Source: CAZUGH01 sp964619785 (lineage in GTDB: Bacteria; Bacillota; Clostridia; Lachnospirales; Lachnospiraceae). From it: a stretch of DNA of 14,814 nt. The position numbers were made by a program, and so were the translations under genes. Numbering within the stretch: position 1 is the first letter of the stretch; each line of letters starts with the position of its first letter. Positions 7,021 to 14,547 of the stretch are shown here, piece by piece. The stretch is from contig CAZUGH010000049.1 of the NCBI GenBank assembly GCA_964619785.1, forward strand, positions 1 to 14,814, written 5' to 3'. The notes under the pieces were generated by a model. The model saw only the letters and a program-made list of their open reading frames with translations. It was not told the origin of the DNA and made no database searches.

Positions 7021-7043
7021 ATCCTAATCCCTCACTTTTCTAT

Positions 7044-7073
7044 ATTATATCACGAGAGCTGAAAACCTTGCAA
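7044..7073 (-). promoter_or_regulatory. Promoter of the divergent LysR gene
   Basis: Read on the minus strand, TTGCAA (7073-7068) and TATAAT (7049-7044) are separated by 18 bases. The -10 is a perfect match. The -35 hexamer is self-complementary and also serves the candidate promoter in the other direction. Confidence 0.6.
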
Positions 7074-7096
7074 TTATAATCAAATTATAATAAACT
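7068..7096 (+). promoter_or_regulatory. Candidate promoter of the AGCS symporter gene
   Basis: TTGCAA (7068-7073), a 17-base spacer and TAAACT (7091-7096) fit a weak housekeeping promoter, 4 of 6 in each box. Such a promoter would suit an activator. The palindrome at 7073-7091 fills its spacer. Confidence 0.4.
7073..7091. promoter_or_regulatory. Palindrome ATTATAAT-CAA-ATTATAAT, candidate LysR site
   Basis: Two self-complementary ATTATAAT arms (7073-7080 and 7084-7091) around CAA give a 19-base dyad in the intergenic region of the LysR/symporter pair. It contains T-N11-A spacings as expected of LysR sites. It overlaps the symporter promoter spacer and abuts the -35 hexamer of the LysR promoter, so one bound protein could affect both. 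The region is AT-rich, which lowers confidence. Confidence 0.45.
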
Positions 7097-7129
7097 AGAA
7101 AAGCAAAACAATCACAAAGGAGAACTAAC

Positions 7130-8530
7130 ATGTTTACGAAAATTAATGATGTACTAGTTACAATCAATGAGTATGTATGGGGAATACCTCTCATTGTTCT
7201 GATTCTAGCTGTCGGACTATTCCTGACGATTCGTCTGCGAGGATTACAGATTCGCAGGTTACCACTCGCTATTCGCAATCTGCTTGCCAATGATGCCGAG
7301 GGCGAGGGCGAAGTATCAAGTTTCGCAGCCTTATGTACCGCCCTGTCAGCTACGATTGGTACGGGTAATATCGTCGGTGTTGCAACCGCCATTGTCGCGG
7401 GCGGACCTGGTGCACTGTTCTGGATGATTATTGCCGCTATCGTCGGCACTGTCACGAAGTATTCTGAGTGCCTTCTCGCTGTCAAGTATCGTACCGTTGC
7501 TGACGATGGACATATCATCGGCGGTCCATTTTACTATATTGAGAAGGGCATGGGACCTCATTGGAAATGGCTCGGCAAGGTCTTCGCTTTCTTCGGTGTT
7601 GGAGTTGGTCTTCTCGGTATCGGAACCTTTACACAGATTAATGGAATCACAAGCGCTGTGAATAATTTCTTTGACCCATCAAATGCTTGGTCTGTCTCGA
7701 TTCTTGGTAGGGAATATTCATGGTCAGTTGTCATCGCTGGAATCCTACTGACCATCTGCGTTGCGATGGTTATCATCGGTGGGATTCAACGTATCTCTAG
7801 CGTTGCACAGGTCGTTGTTCCATTCATGGCTGCAACTTATGTACTCGCTGCCTTGATTATTTTAATTTGCAATATAACAGCAATTCCTACAGCTATCGTT
7901 ACCATCGTCAAAAGTGCCTTTGGACTTCGCGCCGCCGCAGGTGGTGCATTGGGTGCTATGGTACTAGCGATGCAAAAAGGTGTCGCTCGTGGTATCTTCT
8001 CGAACGAGGCTGGACTTGGTAGTGCCCCAATCGCTGCCGCTGCCGCTCATACCGATTCCCCTGCGAAGCAGGGATTAATCTCTATGATGGGAACGATTAT
8101 CGACACCGTCATCATCTGTACCATGACCGGTCTGACGATTGTCATCACAGGTGCTTGGGATATGGGACTCGATGGCATCGCTGTAACGACAAAAGCATTC
8201 CAGCTCGGACTTCCTTTCCCGAATGCAGTCGCTTCTTTCATCTTAATGATATGCCTCGTATTCTTCGCATTTACAACCATTCTTGGTTGGAACTATTACA
8301 GTGAAAAATGCCTTGAGTATTTGGTCGGCGGTAAGACAAACATTGTCAAGACATACCGTTGGATCTACATTCTGGCTGTGTTCATCGGACCATTTATGAC
8401 GATATCTGCAGTATGGACCATCGCCGATATCTTCAACGGATTGATGGCTCTGCCAAACTTAATAGCAATCATTGCACTCAACGGAGTTGTCGTTGCTGAG
8501 ACCAAAAAATATCTAAGTAGTTTGAAATAA
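7130..8530 (+). CDS. Sodium:alanine/glycine symporter (AGCS family)
   Basis: A 466-residue integral membrane protein of the alanine/glycine:cation symporter family, importing alanine or glycine with Na+. The family signature GTGNIVGVATAI (77-88) and GGPGALFWM (91-99) is present. So is GVARGIFSNEAGLGSAP (284-300), characteristic of these LeuT-fold carriers. About ten or eleven hydrophobic segments are spread over the whole length, which is full size for the family. AAAGGAG precedes ATG 7130 by about 7 bases. A divergent LysR gene with a palindromic site suggests substrate-responsive control. Alanine, glycine and, more rarely, glutamine are known family substrates, and the sequence does not decide among them. 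Confidence 0.95.
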   Translation: MFTKINDVLVTINEYVWGIPLIVLILAVGLFLTIRLRGLQIRRLPLAIRNLLANDAEGEGEVSSFAALCTALSATIGTGNIVGVATAIVAGGPGALFWMIIAAIVGTVTKYSECLLAVKYRTVADDGHIIGGPFYYIEKGMGPHWKWLGKVFAFFGVGVGLLGIGTFTQINGITSAVNNFFDPSNAWSVSILGREYSWSVVIAGILLTICVAMVIIGGIQRISSVAQVVVPFMAATYVLAALIILICNITAIPTAIVTIVKSAFGLRAAAGGALGAMVLAMQKGVARGIFSNEAGLGSAPIAAAAAHTDSPAKQGLISMMGTIIDTVIICTMTGLTIVITGAWDMGLDGIAVTTKAFQLGLPFPNAVASFILMICLVFFAFTTILGWNYYSEKCLEYLVGGKTNIVKTYRWIYILAVFIGPFMTISAVWTIADIFNGLMALPNLIAIIALNGVVVAETKKYLSSLK

Positions 8531-8532
8531 AG

Positions 8533-8583
8533 AAAATCCCAGTTCCTCATATCATCAAGATAAGAAGAACTGGGATTTTTTTA
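8533..8583. terminator. Bidirectional terminator between symporter and surface-protein genes
   Basis: AAAATCCCAGTTC (8533-8545) pairs perfectly with GAACTGGGATTTT (8567-8579), with a 21-base loop. A T-run follows on the plus strand to 8582, and T-rich sequence follows on the minus strand too. It closes the symporter transcript and also sits immediately past the minus-strand stop at 8584, so it can serve both convergent transcripts. Confidence 0.92.
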
Positions 8584-8952
8584 TTATTTAACCGTTATTT
8601 TCATTTTCACATTGAGACCATTCTGTGTAATTAAATATACATAACAAGTGCCTTTTTCTTTTGCAGTGATTTTACCGCTACTATTAACCTTGGCTATGTT
8701 TGTATTTGACGACAAATAACGTAGTTTCTTTACCTGCCATTTTGTTTTTTTACTCTTTGGTACAACTACCTTTGCTTTTATCTTCTTGGTTTTACCTACT
8801 GCCAATTTAACTTTTGAAGTAGAAAGTTTAATCTTGCTTGGATTTGTATTCTTCTTGCTCCCCTTTGTTAAACTATATAGGTCAAGTGACTGTCCAAATT
8901 CCACCTGTTTACCATCTACTATCTTATAAGCCGCAATCTGATATTTAGCTCT
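8584..8952 (-). pseudogene. Ig-like C-terminal part of the frameshifted surface protein
   Basis: The open frame of 122 codons begins directly where the upstream surface-protein frame stops and continues it in the next frame (AKYQIAAYKIVDGKQ and onward). From about codon 39 it forms a lysine-rich bacterial Ig-like (Big_2-type) domain: SKIKLSTSKVKLAVG, a Trp (KWQVKK), IAKVNSSGKITAKEKGT and a final KMKITVK. No ATG or ribosome site precedes it. A GTG at 8904 is possible but lacks a Shine-Dalgarno. I therefore read it as the detached end of the 8945-9733 gene. The change must lie within 8945-8952, because each frame has a TAA bounding that interval. Assembly error, a true mutation or programmed slippage are all possible. 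Confidence 0.75.
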
Positions 8953-9733
8953 TTAATGTCACATCATCACTACAATCCTTAATGGTTATTGATTCTGGCG
9001 AATAAATCGCATTACCTGCCTGGTCTGTATCGTCTGAAATCCATTCTCCATTCGAAATAGCGGATATCTTACTAGCTTCAATCATAACTCCTCCGATACC
9101 AGCAATCGCTGATTTCGTATTTGTTACTATATCAACAACACTATTCTGAATTGTCAAAGTATCTGTAGAATAGATTCCTTCCTGTCCAGATCTAACTGTC
9201 AAATTCGCATGATTCTTAATTGCAAGACATCTATCTTGTTTGTCAAGCAGCGTCCCCCTCGACACTGTGATACCTGATGCTCTATTCGTAGTGATGTTCA
9301 CTTTTGCACCGTCAATTGTAAGTGCACCTGTTTCGATTCCACACGAATCAACATTAATGTCTAACGTATCCGTATTTGACCCTTGAATCTTAAGATTGCA
9401 TTCTGCAAGAATTCCACAACTCAAATAAAAGTCGGGGTTTATCTTATTCTCGCCAATCAACTTAATTGTCAAATTCTTGACTTCGTTATTCGTTTCAAAA
9501 ACACAAGCATTACCTGCATGCTTCTTACTAATTGTTGCGTTATTCAGTGTTAATGTTTCCGTTGCTTCATCATAAACTACCGTTCCATCACCACATACAA
9601 GTGTGTGATCATCGTCTGCGACAATATCCACATTATCAATCCAGATTTGCTTTGCCGCTGCCTTTGCTATCTGTGGCATCATTGTAATTACCAATGCACA
9701 AGATAGCACCATTGCTAATAATTTCTTTTTCAT
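8945..9733 (-). CDS. Secreted beta-helix-like surface protein, frameshift-truncated
   Basis: A 262-residue exported protein. A signal peptide is clear: MKKK, a hydrophobic core at 5-17, then a probable cleavage near AKAAA at 23-27. The mature part is a chain of short beta-strand repeats (LTLNNATI, LTIKLIGENKI, LKIQGSN, LTIDGAKVNITT, LTVRSG, LTIQNSVVDIVT, VMIEASKISAIS). This is typical of right-handed parallel beta-helix proteins, including carbohydrate-binding ones such as the Clostridium thermocellum Cthe_2159 type. I see no catalytic motif. AGGAGG lies 5 bases ahead of ATG 9733. The frame ends at TAA 8947-8945, and the Ig-like domain that should follow is in the next frame (8952-8584). Binding of plant cell-wall polysaccharide is a guess from fold and neighbourhood. 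Confidence 0.75.
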   Translation of the reverse strand: MKKKLLAMVLSCALVITMMPQIAKAAAKQIWIDNVDIVADDDHTLVCGDGTVVYDEATETLTLNNATISKKHAGNACVFETNNEVKNLTIKLIGENKINPDFYLSCGILAECNLKIQGSNTDTLDINVDSCGIETGALTIDGAKVNITTNRASGITVSRGTLLDKQDRCLAIKNHANLTVRSGQEGIYSTDTLTIQNSVVDIVTNTKSAIAGIGGVMIEASKISAISNGEWISDDTDQAGNAIYSPESITIKDCSDDVTLKS

Positions 9734-9755
9734 ATGTCCCTCCTAGGTTTTAAGT

Positions 9756-9772
9756 CTATCATTTCGTGATAG
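9756..9772 (-). other. Small hairpin in the leader of the surface-protein gene
   Basis: CTATCA and TGATAG form a 6-bp stem with a 5-base loop about 22 bases upstream of the start codon, just ahead of the ribosome site. It may protect the 5' end of the mRNA or modulate translation. It may also be chance. Confidence 0.25.
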
Positions 9773-9790
9773 CACTTTATTATTTTAAAT

Positions 9791-9838
9791 TCAATTCATT
9801 TTTGGTTTATGCGTTTTTATATATATATAATGAATTGA
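9791..9838. repeat. Inverted repeat upstream of the surface-protein gene
   Basis: TCAATTCATT (9791-9800) and AATGAATTGA (9829-9838) are perfect 10-base inverted copies flanking 28 AT-rich bases that include an alternating TA run. They lie where the promoter of the minus-strand gene should be. The best promoter candidate, TTGATG (9847-9842) with a TATATA about 16 bases on, is poor. The pair may be two half-sites for a regulator. Confidence 0.4.
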
Positions 9839-9847
9839 TTACATCAA

Positions 9848-9887
9848 AATGACCATGTCTCAAGCATTACACTCCGACATGGTCATT
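9848..9887 (-). terminator. Terminator after the xylanase gene
   Basis: AATGACCATGTC (9848-9859) and GACATGGTCATT (9876-9887) form a perfect 12-bp stem with a 16-base loop. It is 34 bases past the xylanase stop. On the minus strand it runs into TTTT, a short U-tract. It should end the acs-fabF-xylanase transcript and separate it from the surface-protein gene. Confidence 0.8.
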
Positions 9888-9921
9888 ACACCTTTTCTAA
9901 GGATGAATATGAAATTGCACA

Positions 9922-11547
9922 TTATGAAATTGCGTTCATCACGCCTGTATAAGCAGGCTTTGGCATGAAGTTCTGGTCAAATAAACGAGCCCAACAATCC
10001 TGGTCCGGCTTCGGATTTATTTCAAATACGGAATATGGATTATCAATTAATCCAAAAAATGTCACGTTCGTAATATTAGCAGGTCCACCACTTGCGGTAT
10101 CTAACGCAATGAGGCGTTCCATCAGACTCTGATAGTTTCTTCCTTGTTCTTCATAATCCGCCTCGACAACTTTAGTATAATCAGGCACACGGTAGGTTAG
10201 CTCAGTCAATTGAATCTCTAAGTCAGCTGCTGCGTATCTGCGAATCGCTGTCTCCACGTCTGATAGGTCTGGCCAATCGTGATTGAGATACGATTGCATT
10301 CCCACGCCATCTAACAAACCGGCTTTCTTAAGTGGTTCAACCATCTTAAGAATCTGCGTACATTTTTCTGAATCAAATGCATTATAATCATTATAGAATA
10401 ACTTCACATCAGAAGCAGCGTACTTTCTCGCATAATAAAACGCATCTGCGACGAATTCCTCGCCCATAATCCGATACCATGTAGAATTACGATATCCAGT
10501 CTCCTGTGATGTTTCTGCTGCTTCGTTTACAACATCCCAACAATAGATTACGCCTGGATAATAAGTCTGACAGAACGTCAGCACCTGTCTGATATAGCTT
10601 CCCATACGTTTCTGCATCGTTACCTTGTCCACATAAGCCCCATTCGTGGTAAATCCCTTACGGAAGAACCAATCTGGTGTCTGAGTATGCCACACTAGGA
10701 CATGTCCACGCATCTTGATTCCACTCGCTTTGCAAAACTCGAGGTTATCCACAACGGTATCAAATTTCACAGCAGGTGTATCATCTTTTCCATTTGCCGA
10801 ATTTGCTTTTGATGCCGCCTCATCTAAGAGGTATTGTGGCTTCATAAGATTGCTTAATGTTGTACTATTAAAATGTCTCTTCATCACCTGTCGCATCTCC
10901 GGCGATGCTGCTGTTGAATTATTATATTTGGTTCCATTGATCGCAGCTCCGATAGAGAAATACTTGCTATAAGCATCCTTAACTGATGCCGCATTTAATG
11001 CTGATGTCAAATTGTAGCTAGAATCACTTGACACCTCATCTGTCAAACCATGGTCGGCAGGCTTCTCAGGTACCGCAACCGCTTCTGCCTCTGGCAGCTT
11101 ATATAGCTCAGATGGCATTGCCGTTGGCTTCGGAGTTGATGTAGGTGTCACAAGCGTTGGCGCCGGTGTAGGCACTGGCGTCACAACTGGTTTCACGACA
11201 GTTTTACTCTTTACTGTCACCTTGCAAGTGCGTGTATACTTCTTCTTATTCTTAAGCGTAATTTTGGCTGTAACCTTAACAGTTCCCTTTGTCTTCGCCT
11301 TAATCGTTACCTTGTTTTTCTTTTTACTTGAAAGCGTAACCTTCTTGTTACTTGACTTCCACGTTGTCTTCTTAATCTTCTTTGAAGAAACCTTCTTAAT
11401 CTGAATTGTCTTCTTCGCACCAACGGTAATACTAATCTTGCTCGTCAGTGTCGGCTTTACTGTCTTACTCTTAGCCTGTTCGCTAATCCCAGGAACAAGC
11501 ATCGAAAATACAAGCAGTAATACCAGTAGTTTTTTACATATTTTCAT
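9922..11547 (-). CDS. Secreted GH10 endo-1,4-beta-xylanase with N-terminal Ig-like domain
   Basis: A 541-residue exported xylanase. It has a signal peptide (about 1-28), a very lysine-rich Big_2-type Ig-like domain (about 33-114), a Pro/Thr linker (121-145) and a GH10 barrel (about 185-541). The acid/base is Glu342 in WDVVNEA (337-343) and the nucleophile is Glu449 in LTELTYR. RGHVLVWHTQTPDW (280-293) is intact. Oddities: Tyr420 in GMQSYLN stands where many GH10 enzymes have His, and FFGLID (497-502) and the following YSVF lack the two tryptophans usual in that region. The start is ATG 11547 with GGAG 6 bases upstream; the ATG at 11559 overlaps that site. It begins 14 bases after the fabF stop, so it is probably read from the acs promoter. 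Family certain, exact substrate preference uncertain. Confidence 0.95.
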   Translation of the reverse strand: MKICKKLLVLLLVFSMLVPGISEQAKSKTVKPTLTSKISITVGAKKTIQIKKVSSKKIKKTTWKSSNKKVTLSSKKKNKVTIKAKTKGTVKVTAKITLKNKKKYTRTCKVTVKSKTVVKPVVTPVPTPAPTLVTPTSTPKPTAMPSELYKLPEAEAVAVPEKPADHGLTDEVSSDSSYNLTSALNAASVKDAYSKYFSIGAAINGTKYNNSTAASPEMRQVMKRHFNSTTLSNLMKPQYLLDEAASKANSANGKDDTPAVKFDTVVDNLEFCKASGIKMRGHVLVWHTQTPDWFFRKGFTTNGAYVDKVTMQKRMGSYIRQVLTFCQTYYPGVIYCWDVVNEAAETSQETGYRNSTWYRIMGEEFVADAFYYARKYAASDVKLFYNDYNAFDSEKCTQILKMVEPLKKAGLLDGVGMQSYLNHDWPDLSDVETAIRRYAAADLEIQLTELTYRVPDYTKVVEADYEEQGRNYQSLMERLIALDTASGGPANITNVTFFGLIDNPYSVFEINPKPDQDCWARLFDQNFMPKPAYTGVMNAIS

Positions 11548-11561
11548 AAATGTCTCCATTC

Positions 11562-12803
11562 CTACTTATACTCTCTGAACAATACAGATGAGTTCTGACC
11601 ACCGAAACCAAAAGAGTTACTCATAGCAACCTTAACATCCTTTTTCTGAGCAACATTTGGCACCAAGTTCAGCCCTTCACAGGCAGGATCAATCTGATCA
11701 AGATGAAGCGTAGGTGGCACCATACCAGTACGAATCGTCTGGATGCAAGTAATTGCCTCAGTAATTCCGCCAGCGCCCATCATATGACCGGTAGAACCCT
11801 TCGTTGAGTTCACGGCGATATCTGCTGCATGTTCACCAAATAATTTCTTGATGGCATTCGTCTCAATCGGATCACCCATTGGTGTAGATGTTCCATGTGT
11901 ATTAATATAATCTACTGCTTCTTTGCTGATTCCGGCATGCTCGATTGCGCCTTCCATACAAAAGATTGCTCCAATTCCTTCTGGATGTGGAGATGTTACA
12001 TGATAACCATCTGTACTATTTGCAAAGCCTGCAAGTTCTGCTTTGATATCCGCTTTTCTCGCTAACGCGTGCTCTTCTGTTTCAAGTAAAATGGCTCCGC
12101 CGCCTTCACCCATAACAAATCCATCACGGTCTATGTCAAATGGGCGACTGGCTGTCTTCGCATTTTCATTGTTCGTAGAAAGCGCATGTGCGGATGATAA
12201 TCCCTGAATTGTCAATGGACTAATCGCAGATTCTGCACCAACAACCAAAACAGCATCCGCCTGACCAGTCATAATCAACATTGCTGCAGTACTGATGGCA
12301 TCGCCACCGGAAGAGCAAGCAGTACTCACGGTCAAGCTTGGACCACGAAGTCCCTTGGCAATTGCTATCTGTGCTGCTGTTACGTTACCGATAATCTTAG
12401 GGATAAAACGTGGGCTAACCTTACTATGTATCCCACGACTCAGTTCATCCTGAGTCTGGGCCATTGGTGCGATACCCCCAAGTGCTGTACCGATTACGAC
12501 ACCGAAACGTTCTGGGTCTTCGATTTCACCTGCTTCTTCTAGTGCCTGACAAGCTGCTGCATAACCAAATTGCATAAATAAATCCATCTCACGTGTCTGC
12601 TTCTTTGTCATGAAATCTAATGGATCAAAGTCCTTCACTTCAGCAGCAAACTTCACTGGCAAATCTGTTGTATCAAATCTTGTGATATCATCTACGCCAC
12701 ACTGCCCGCTGATTAGATTTTCCCAGTAATTCTCTACATTCAATCCGATAGGAGTTATGGCTCCCATTCCTGTCACTACGATGCGACTATTGTTCATCTT
12801 CAT
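11562..12803 (-). CDS. fabF: Beta-ketoacyl-ACP synthase II (FabF family)
   Basis: A 413-residue condensing enzyme that extends an acyl-thioester with malonyl-ACP. The Cys-His-His set is complete: Cys163 (STACSSGGDA), His303 (NTHGTSTPMGD) and His340 (NSTKGSTGHMMGAGG), with Lys335. The C-terminal SNSFGFGGQNSS (395-406) is typical. The start is the ATG at 12803, 10 bases after AAGGAG, overlapping the last 17 bases of the acyl-CoA synthetase gene. Upstream in-frame codons to 12905 lie inside that gene. No fabD, fabG, acpP or accB is adjacent, so this is unlikely to be the main fatty-acid synthesis locus. It could use acyl groups linked to the upstream synthetase, for example to lengthen an unusual or exogenous acid. 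That role is inference. Confidence 0.94.
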   Translation of the reverse strand: MKMNNSRIVVTGMGAITPIGLNVENYWENLISGQCGVDDITRFDTTDLPVKFAAEVKDFDPLDFMTKKQTREMDLFMQFGYAAACQALEEAGEIEDPERFGVVIGTALGGIAPMAQTQDELSRGIHSKVSPRFIPKIIGNVTAAQIAIAKGLRGPSLTVSTACSSGGDAISTAAMLIMTGQADAVLVVGAESAISPLTIQGLSSAHALSTNNENAKTASRPFDIDRDGFVMGEGGGAILLETEEHALARKADIKAELAGFANSTDGYHVTSPHPEGIGAIFCMEGAIEHAGISKEAVDYINTHGTSTPMGDPIETNAIKKLFGEHAADIAVNSTKGSTGHMMGAGGITEAITCIQTIRTGMVPPTLHLDQIDPACEGLNLVPNVAQKKDVKVAMSNSFGFGGQNSSVLFREYK

Positions 12804-14475
12804 TCCAGTCGTTCTCCTTAATCTCTTTTCTACGAATCTTACCACTAATTGTCTTAGGAAGTTCCTTGGTAAAATCCAAAATCTTTGGCCACTTATAAGA
12901 GGCAATGCTCTTCTTCAATGACTTCATTATGTCGCTCTTCAAAGTCTCAGAAGCCTCTGTTCCATCTGACAATATAATGCTTGCCTTAATCGCCTGTCCA
13001 CGAATCGGATCAGGCACAGATGTCACGGCACATTCTAGAACATATGGCAGCTTCATGATTTCATTTTCTATCTCAAATGGTCCAATTCGGTATCCCGATG
13101 ATTTAATCACATCATCGACACGTCCAACATACCACAAATAACCATCTTCATCCTTATATGCGGTATCGCCCGTATGATAATAGCCCTCATACCAAACTGC
13201 ATTTGTCTTCTCTTCATCTCCGTAATACTCAAGGAACAATCCGTCTGGTACGCCATTTTGTGTACTGATGACAACTTCACCTTCCTCATGTGGAGCGGCA
13301 ATCGTGCCATCAGGAAGCATAATATCGACATCATAGGCAAGACTAGGCAGCCCCATCGAACCAGGTCTTGGCTCGGTTCCTACTAAGTTACCAATCGTCA
13401 ATGTCGTCTCGGTCTGGCCAAAGCCTTCCATCAGCTTCAAGCCAGTCTTCTCATAGAACTTATTGTAAATCTCGGGATTCAATGCCTCGCCGGCAGTCGT
13501 AACATTTTCCAGAGAAGATAAATCATATTTATCAAGCTTCATGTGAACCAACACACGATATACGGTTGGTGGTGCGCAGAAGGTTGTAATCTTATATCTG
13601 CCAATCATTCGCAGTATCTCTTTGGCATCAAAATTATCAAAGTCATACGTGAATACAGCCGCTTTGCATAGCCACTGTCCATACAGTTTGCCCCAGAGTG
13701 CCTTGCCCCAACCCGTATCGGAGATAGCAAAATGGATTCCATCTGGATTCACCTGGTGCCAATAACGTGCTGTAATATAATGTCCCAATGGGTACTTAAA
13801 TGTATGTGTTGTAATCTTAGGATATGAGGTCGTTCCCGATGTGAAGAACATAATCATCGGATCGTCTCCGTGAATTGCATTCTCTCCTTCTGGTCTTGCA
13901 AAATGACTTGAGAAATACTTCACCTCTTTATTAAAGCAATGCCATCCGCGGCGATTCGCTCCGACCAAAATCTTCGTGCGAAGCTGCTTGTTGCCACGTG
14001 CTGCCTTCTCGACTTCATGGGACACCTCGCCATCTGCTGTACAAACAATCGCATCCACATCACCCGTCTTAAAACGATAGTCAAAATCCTGCTGTAAAAG
14101 CATGTGTGTCGCTGGAATCGCAACAGCACCAATCTTGTGAAGAGCAAGAATCGAGAACCAAAACTGGTAATGGCGCTTAAGCACCAACATGACTCGATCG
14201 CCCTTACGAATTCCCAAATAGGAAAAATAATTGGCTACCTTGGCGGAGTATTTTGCCATATCGCCAAAGGTAAAGTGTCTCTCTTTTCCATCTCTGGATA
14301 TATGAAGCATCGCCAGCCTGTCTGGCTCTTTCTTCGCTAATTCATCCACAACGTCGTAAGCAAAATTAAATTCATCATCATGGGAAAATGCAATGCTCTG
14401 TAAAACACCATTCGCATCCTCATCCACTTGAATAAACTTCGACGCAATATCATTTACTAATTTTTTCTTTGCCAT
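12787..14475 (-). CDS. AMP-forming acyl-CoA synthetase (MACS-like)
   Basis: A 562-residue ANL-superfamily ligase that activates a carboxylic acid to acyl-AMP and then acyl-CoA. Motifs run in order: MFFTSGTTSYPK (209-220, ATP loop), ISDTGWGKALWGKLYG (251-266, typical of the medium-chain branch), EGFGQTETT (350-358), YHTGDTAYKDEDGYLWY (433-449), GRVDDVIKSSGYRIGP (451-466) and catalytic Lys546 in TISGKIRRK. Start ATG 14475 follows AAGGAAGG by 7 bases. The ATG at 14529 lies inside the operator palindrome and is rejected. It is the first gene of the operon and overlaps fabF by 17 bases. No signal peptide or membrane segment, so cytoplasmic. Substrate not determined; a short, medium or branched chain acid, or an aromatic acid, are all possible. 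Confidence 0.94.
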   Translation of the reverse strand: MAKKKLVNDIASKFIQVDEDANGVLQSIAFSHDDEFNFAYDVVDELAKKEPDRLAMLHISRDGKERHFTFGDMAKYSAKVANYFSYLGIRKGDRVMLVLKRHYQFWFSILALHKIGAVAIPATHMLLQQDFDYRFKTGDVDAIVCTADGEVSHEVEKAARGNKQLRTKILVGANRRGWHCFNKEVKYFSSHFARPEGENAIHGDDPMIMFFTSGTTSYPKITTHTFKYPLGHYITARYWHQVNPDGIHFAISDTGWGKALWGKLYGQWLCKAAVFTYDFDNFDAKEILRMIGRYKITTFCAPPTVYRVLVHMKLDKYDLSSLENVTTAGEALNPEIYNKFYEKTGLKLMEGFGQTETTLTIGNLVGTEPRPGSMGLPSLAYDVDIMLPDGTIAAPHEEGEVVISTQNGVPDGLFLEYYGDEEKTNAVWYEGYYHTGDTAYKDEDGYLWYVGRVDDVIKSSGYRIGPFEIENEIMKLPYVLECAVTSVPDPIRGQAIKASIILSDGTEASETLKSDIMKSLKKSIASYKWPKILDFTKELPKTISGKIRRKEIKENDWNEDEQ

Positions 14476-14516
14476 ATAACAGCCTTCCTTTTCTTCGTGG
14501 TCATACCGAAAATACA

Positions 14517-14537
14517 ATGTAGTTTTCAAAACTACAT
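14517..14537. promoter_or_regulatory. 10-1-10 palindromic operator ahead of acs
   Basis: ATGTAGTTTT (14517-14526) and AAAACTACAT (14528-14537) are perfect inverted copies around a single C. With the promoter at 14548-14576 the expected start is near 14541, so the dyad lies at about +4 to +24, a position where a bound repressor blocks transcription. The size and TAGTT/AACTA arms resemble sites of MarR- or TetR-type repressors, and FabT-like lipid regulators are MarR proteins. No such gene is in the window. As RNA it could also form a hairpin at the mRNA 5' end. Confidence 0.65.
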
Positions 14538-14547
14538 ATCAAAGTTT

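Noticed and set aside
7021..7129. Glycine riboswitch upstream of the symporter gene
   Set aside because: The gap is only about 110 bases, AT-rich, holds two promoters and a palindrome, and shows none of the conserved glycine-aptamer core.
8584..8904. The Ig-like segment as an independent 106-residue gene starting at GTG 8904
   Set aside because: No Shine-Dalgarno and no signal peptide. The frame is open and sensible further upstream, up to the stop of the surface-protein gene.
12804..12905. N-terminal extension of FabF to 12905
   Set aside because: These codons lie within the 3' end of the acyl-CoA synthetase gene in another frame, and FabF homology starts at the MKMNNSRIVVTG segment with AAGGAG just upstream.
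14476..14529. ATG 14529 as the start of the acyl-CoA synthetase
   Set aside because: It lies in the operator palindrome near the expected transcription start without a ribosome site. ATG 14475 has AAGGAAGG 7 bases upstream.
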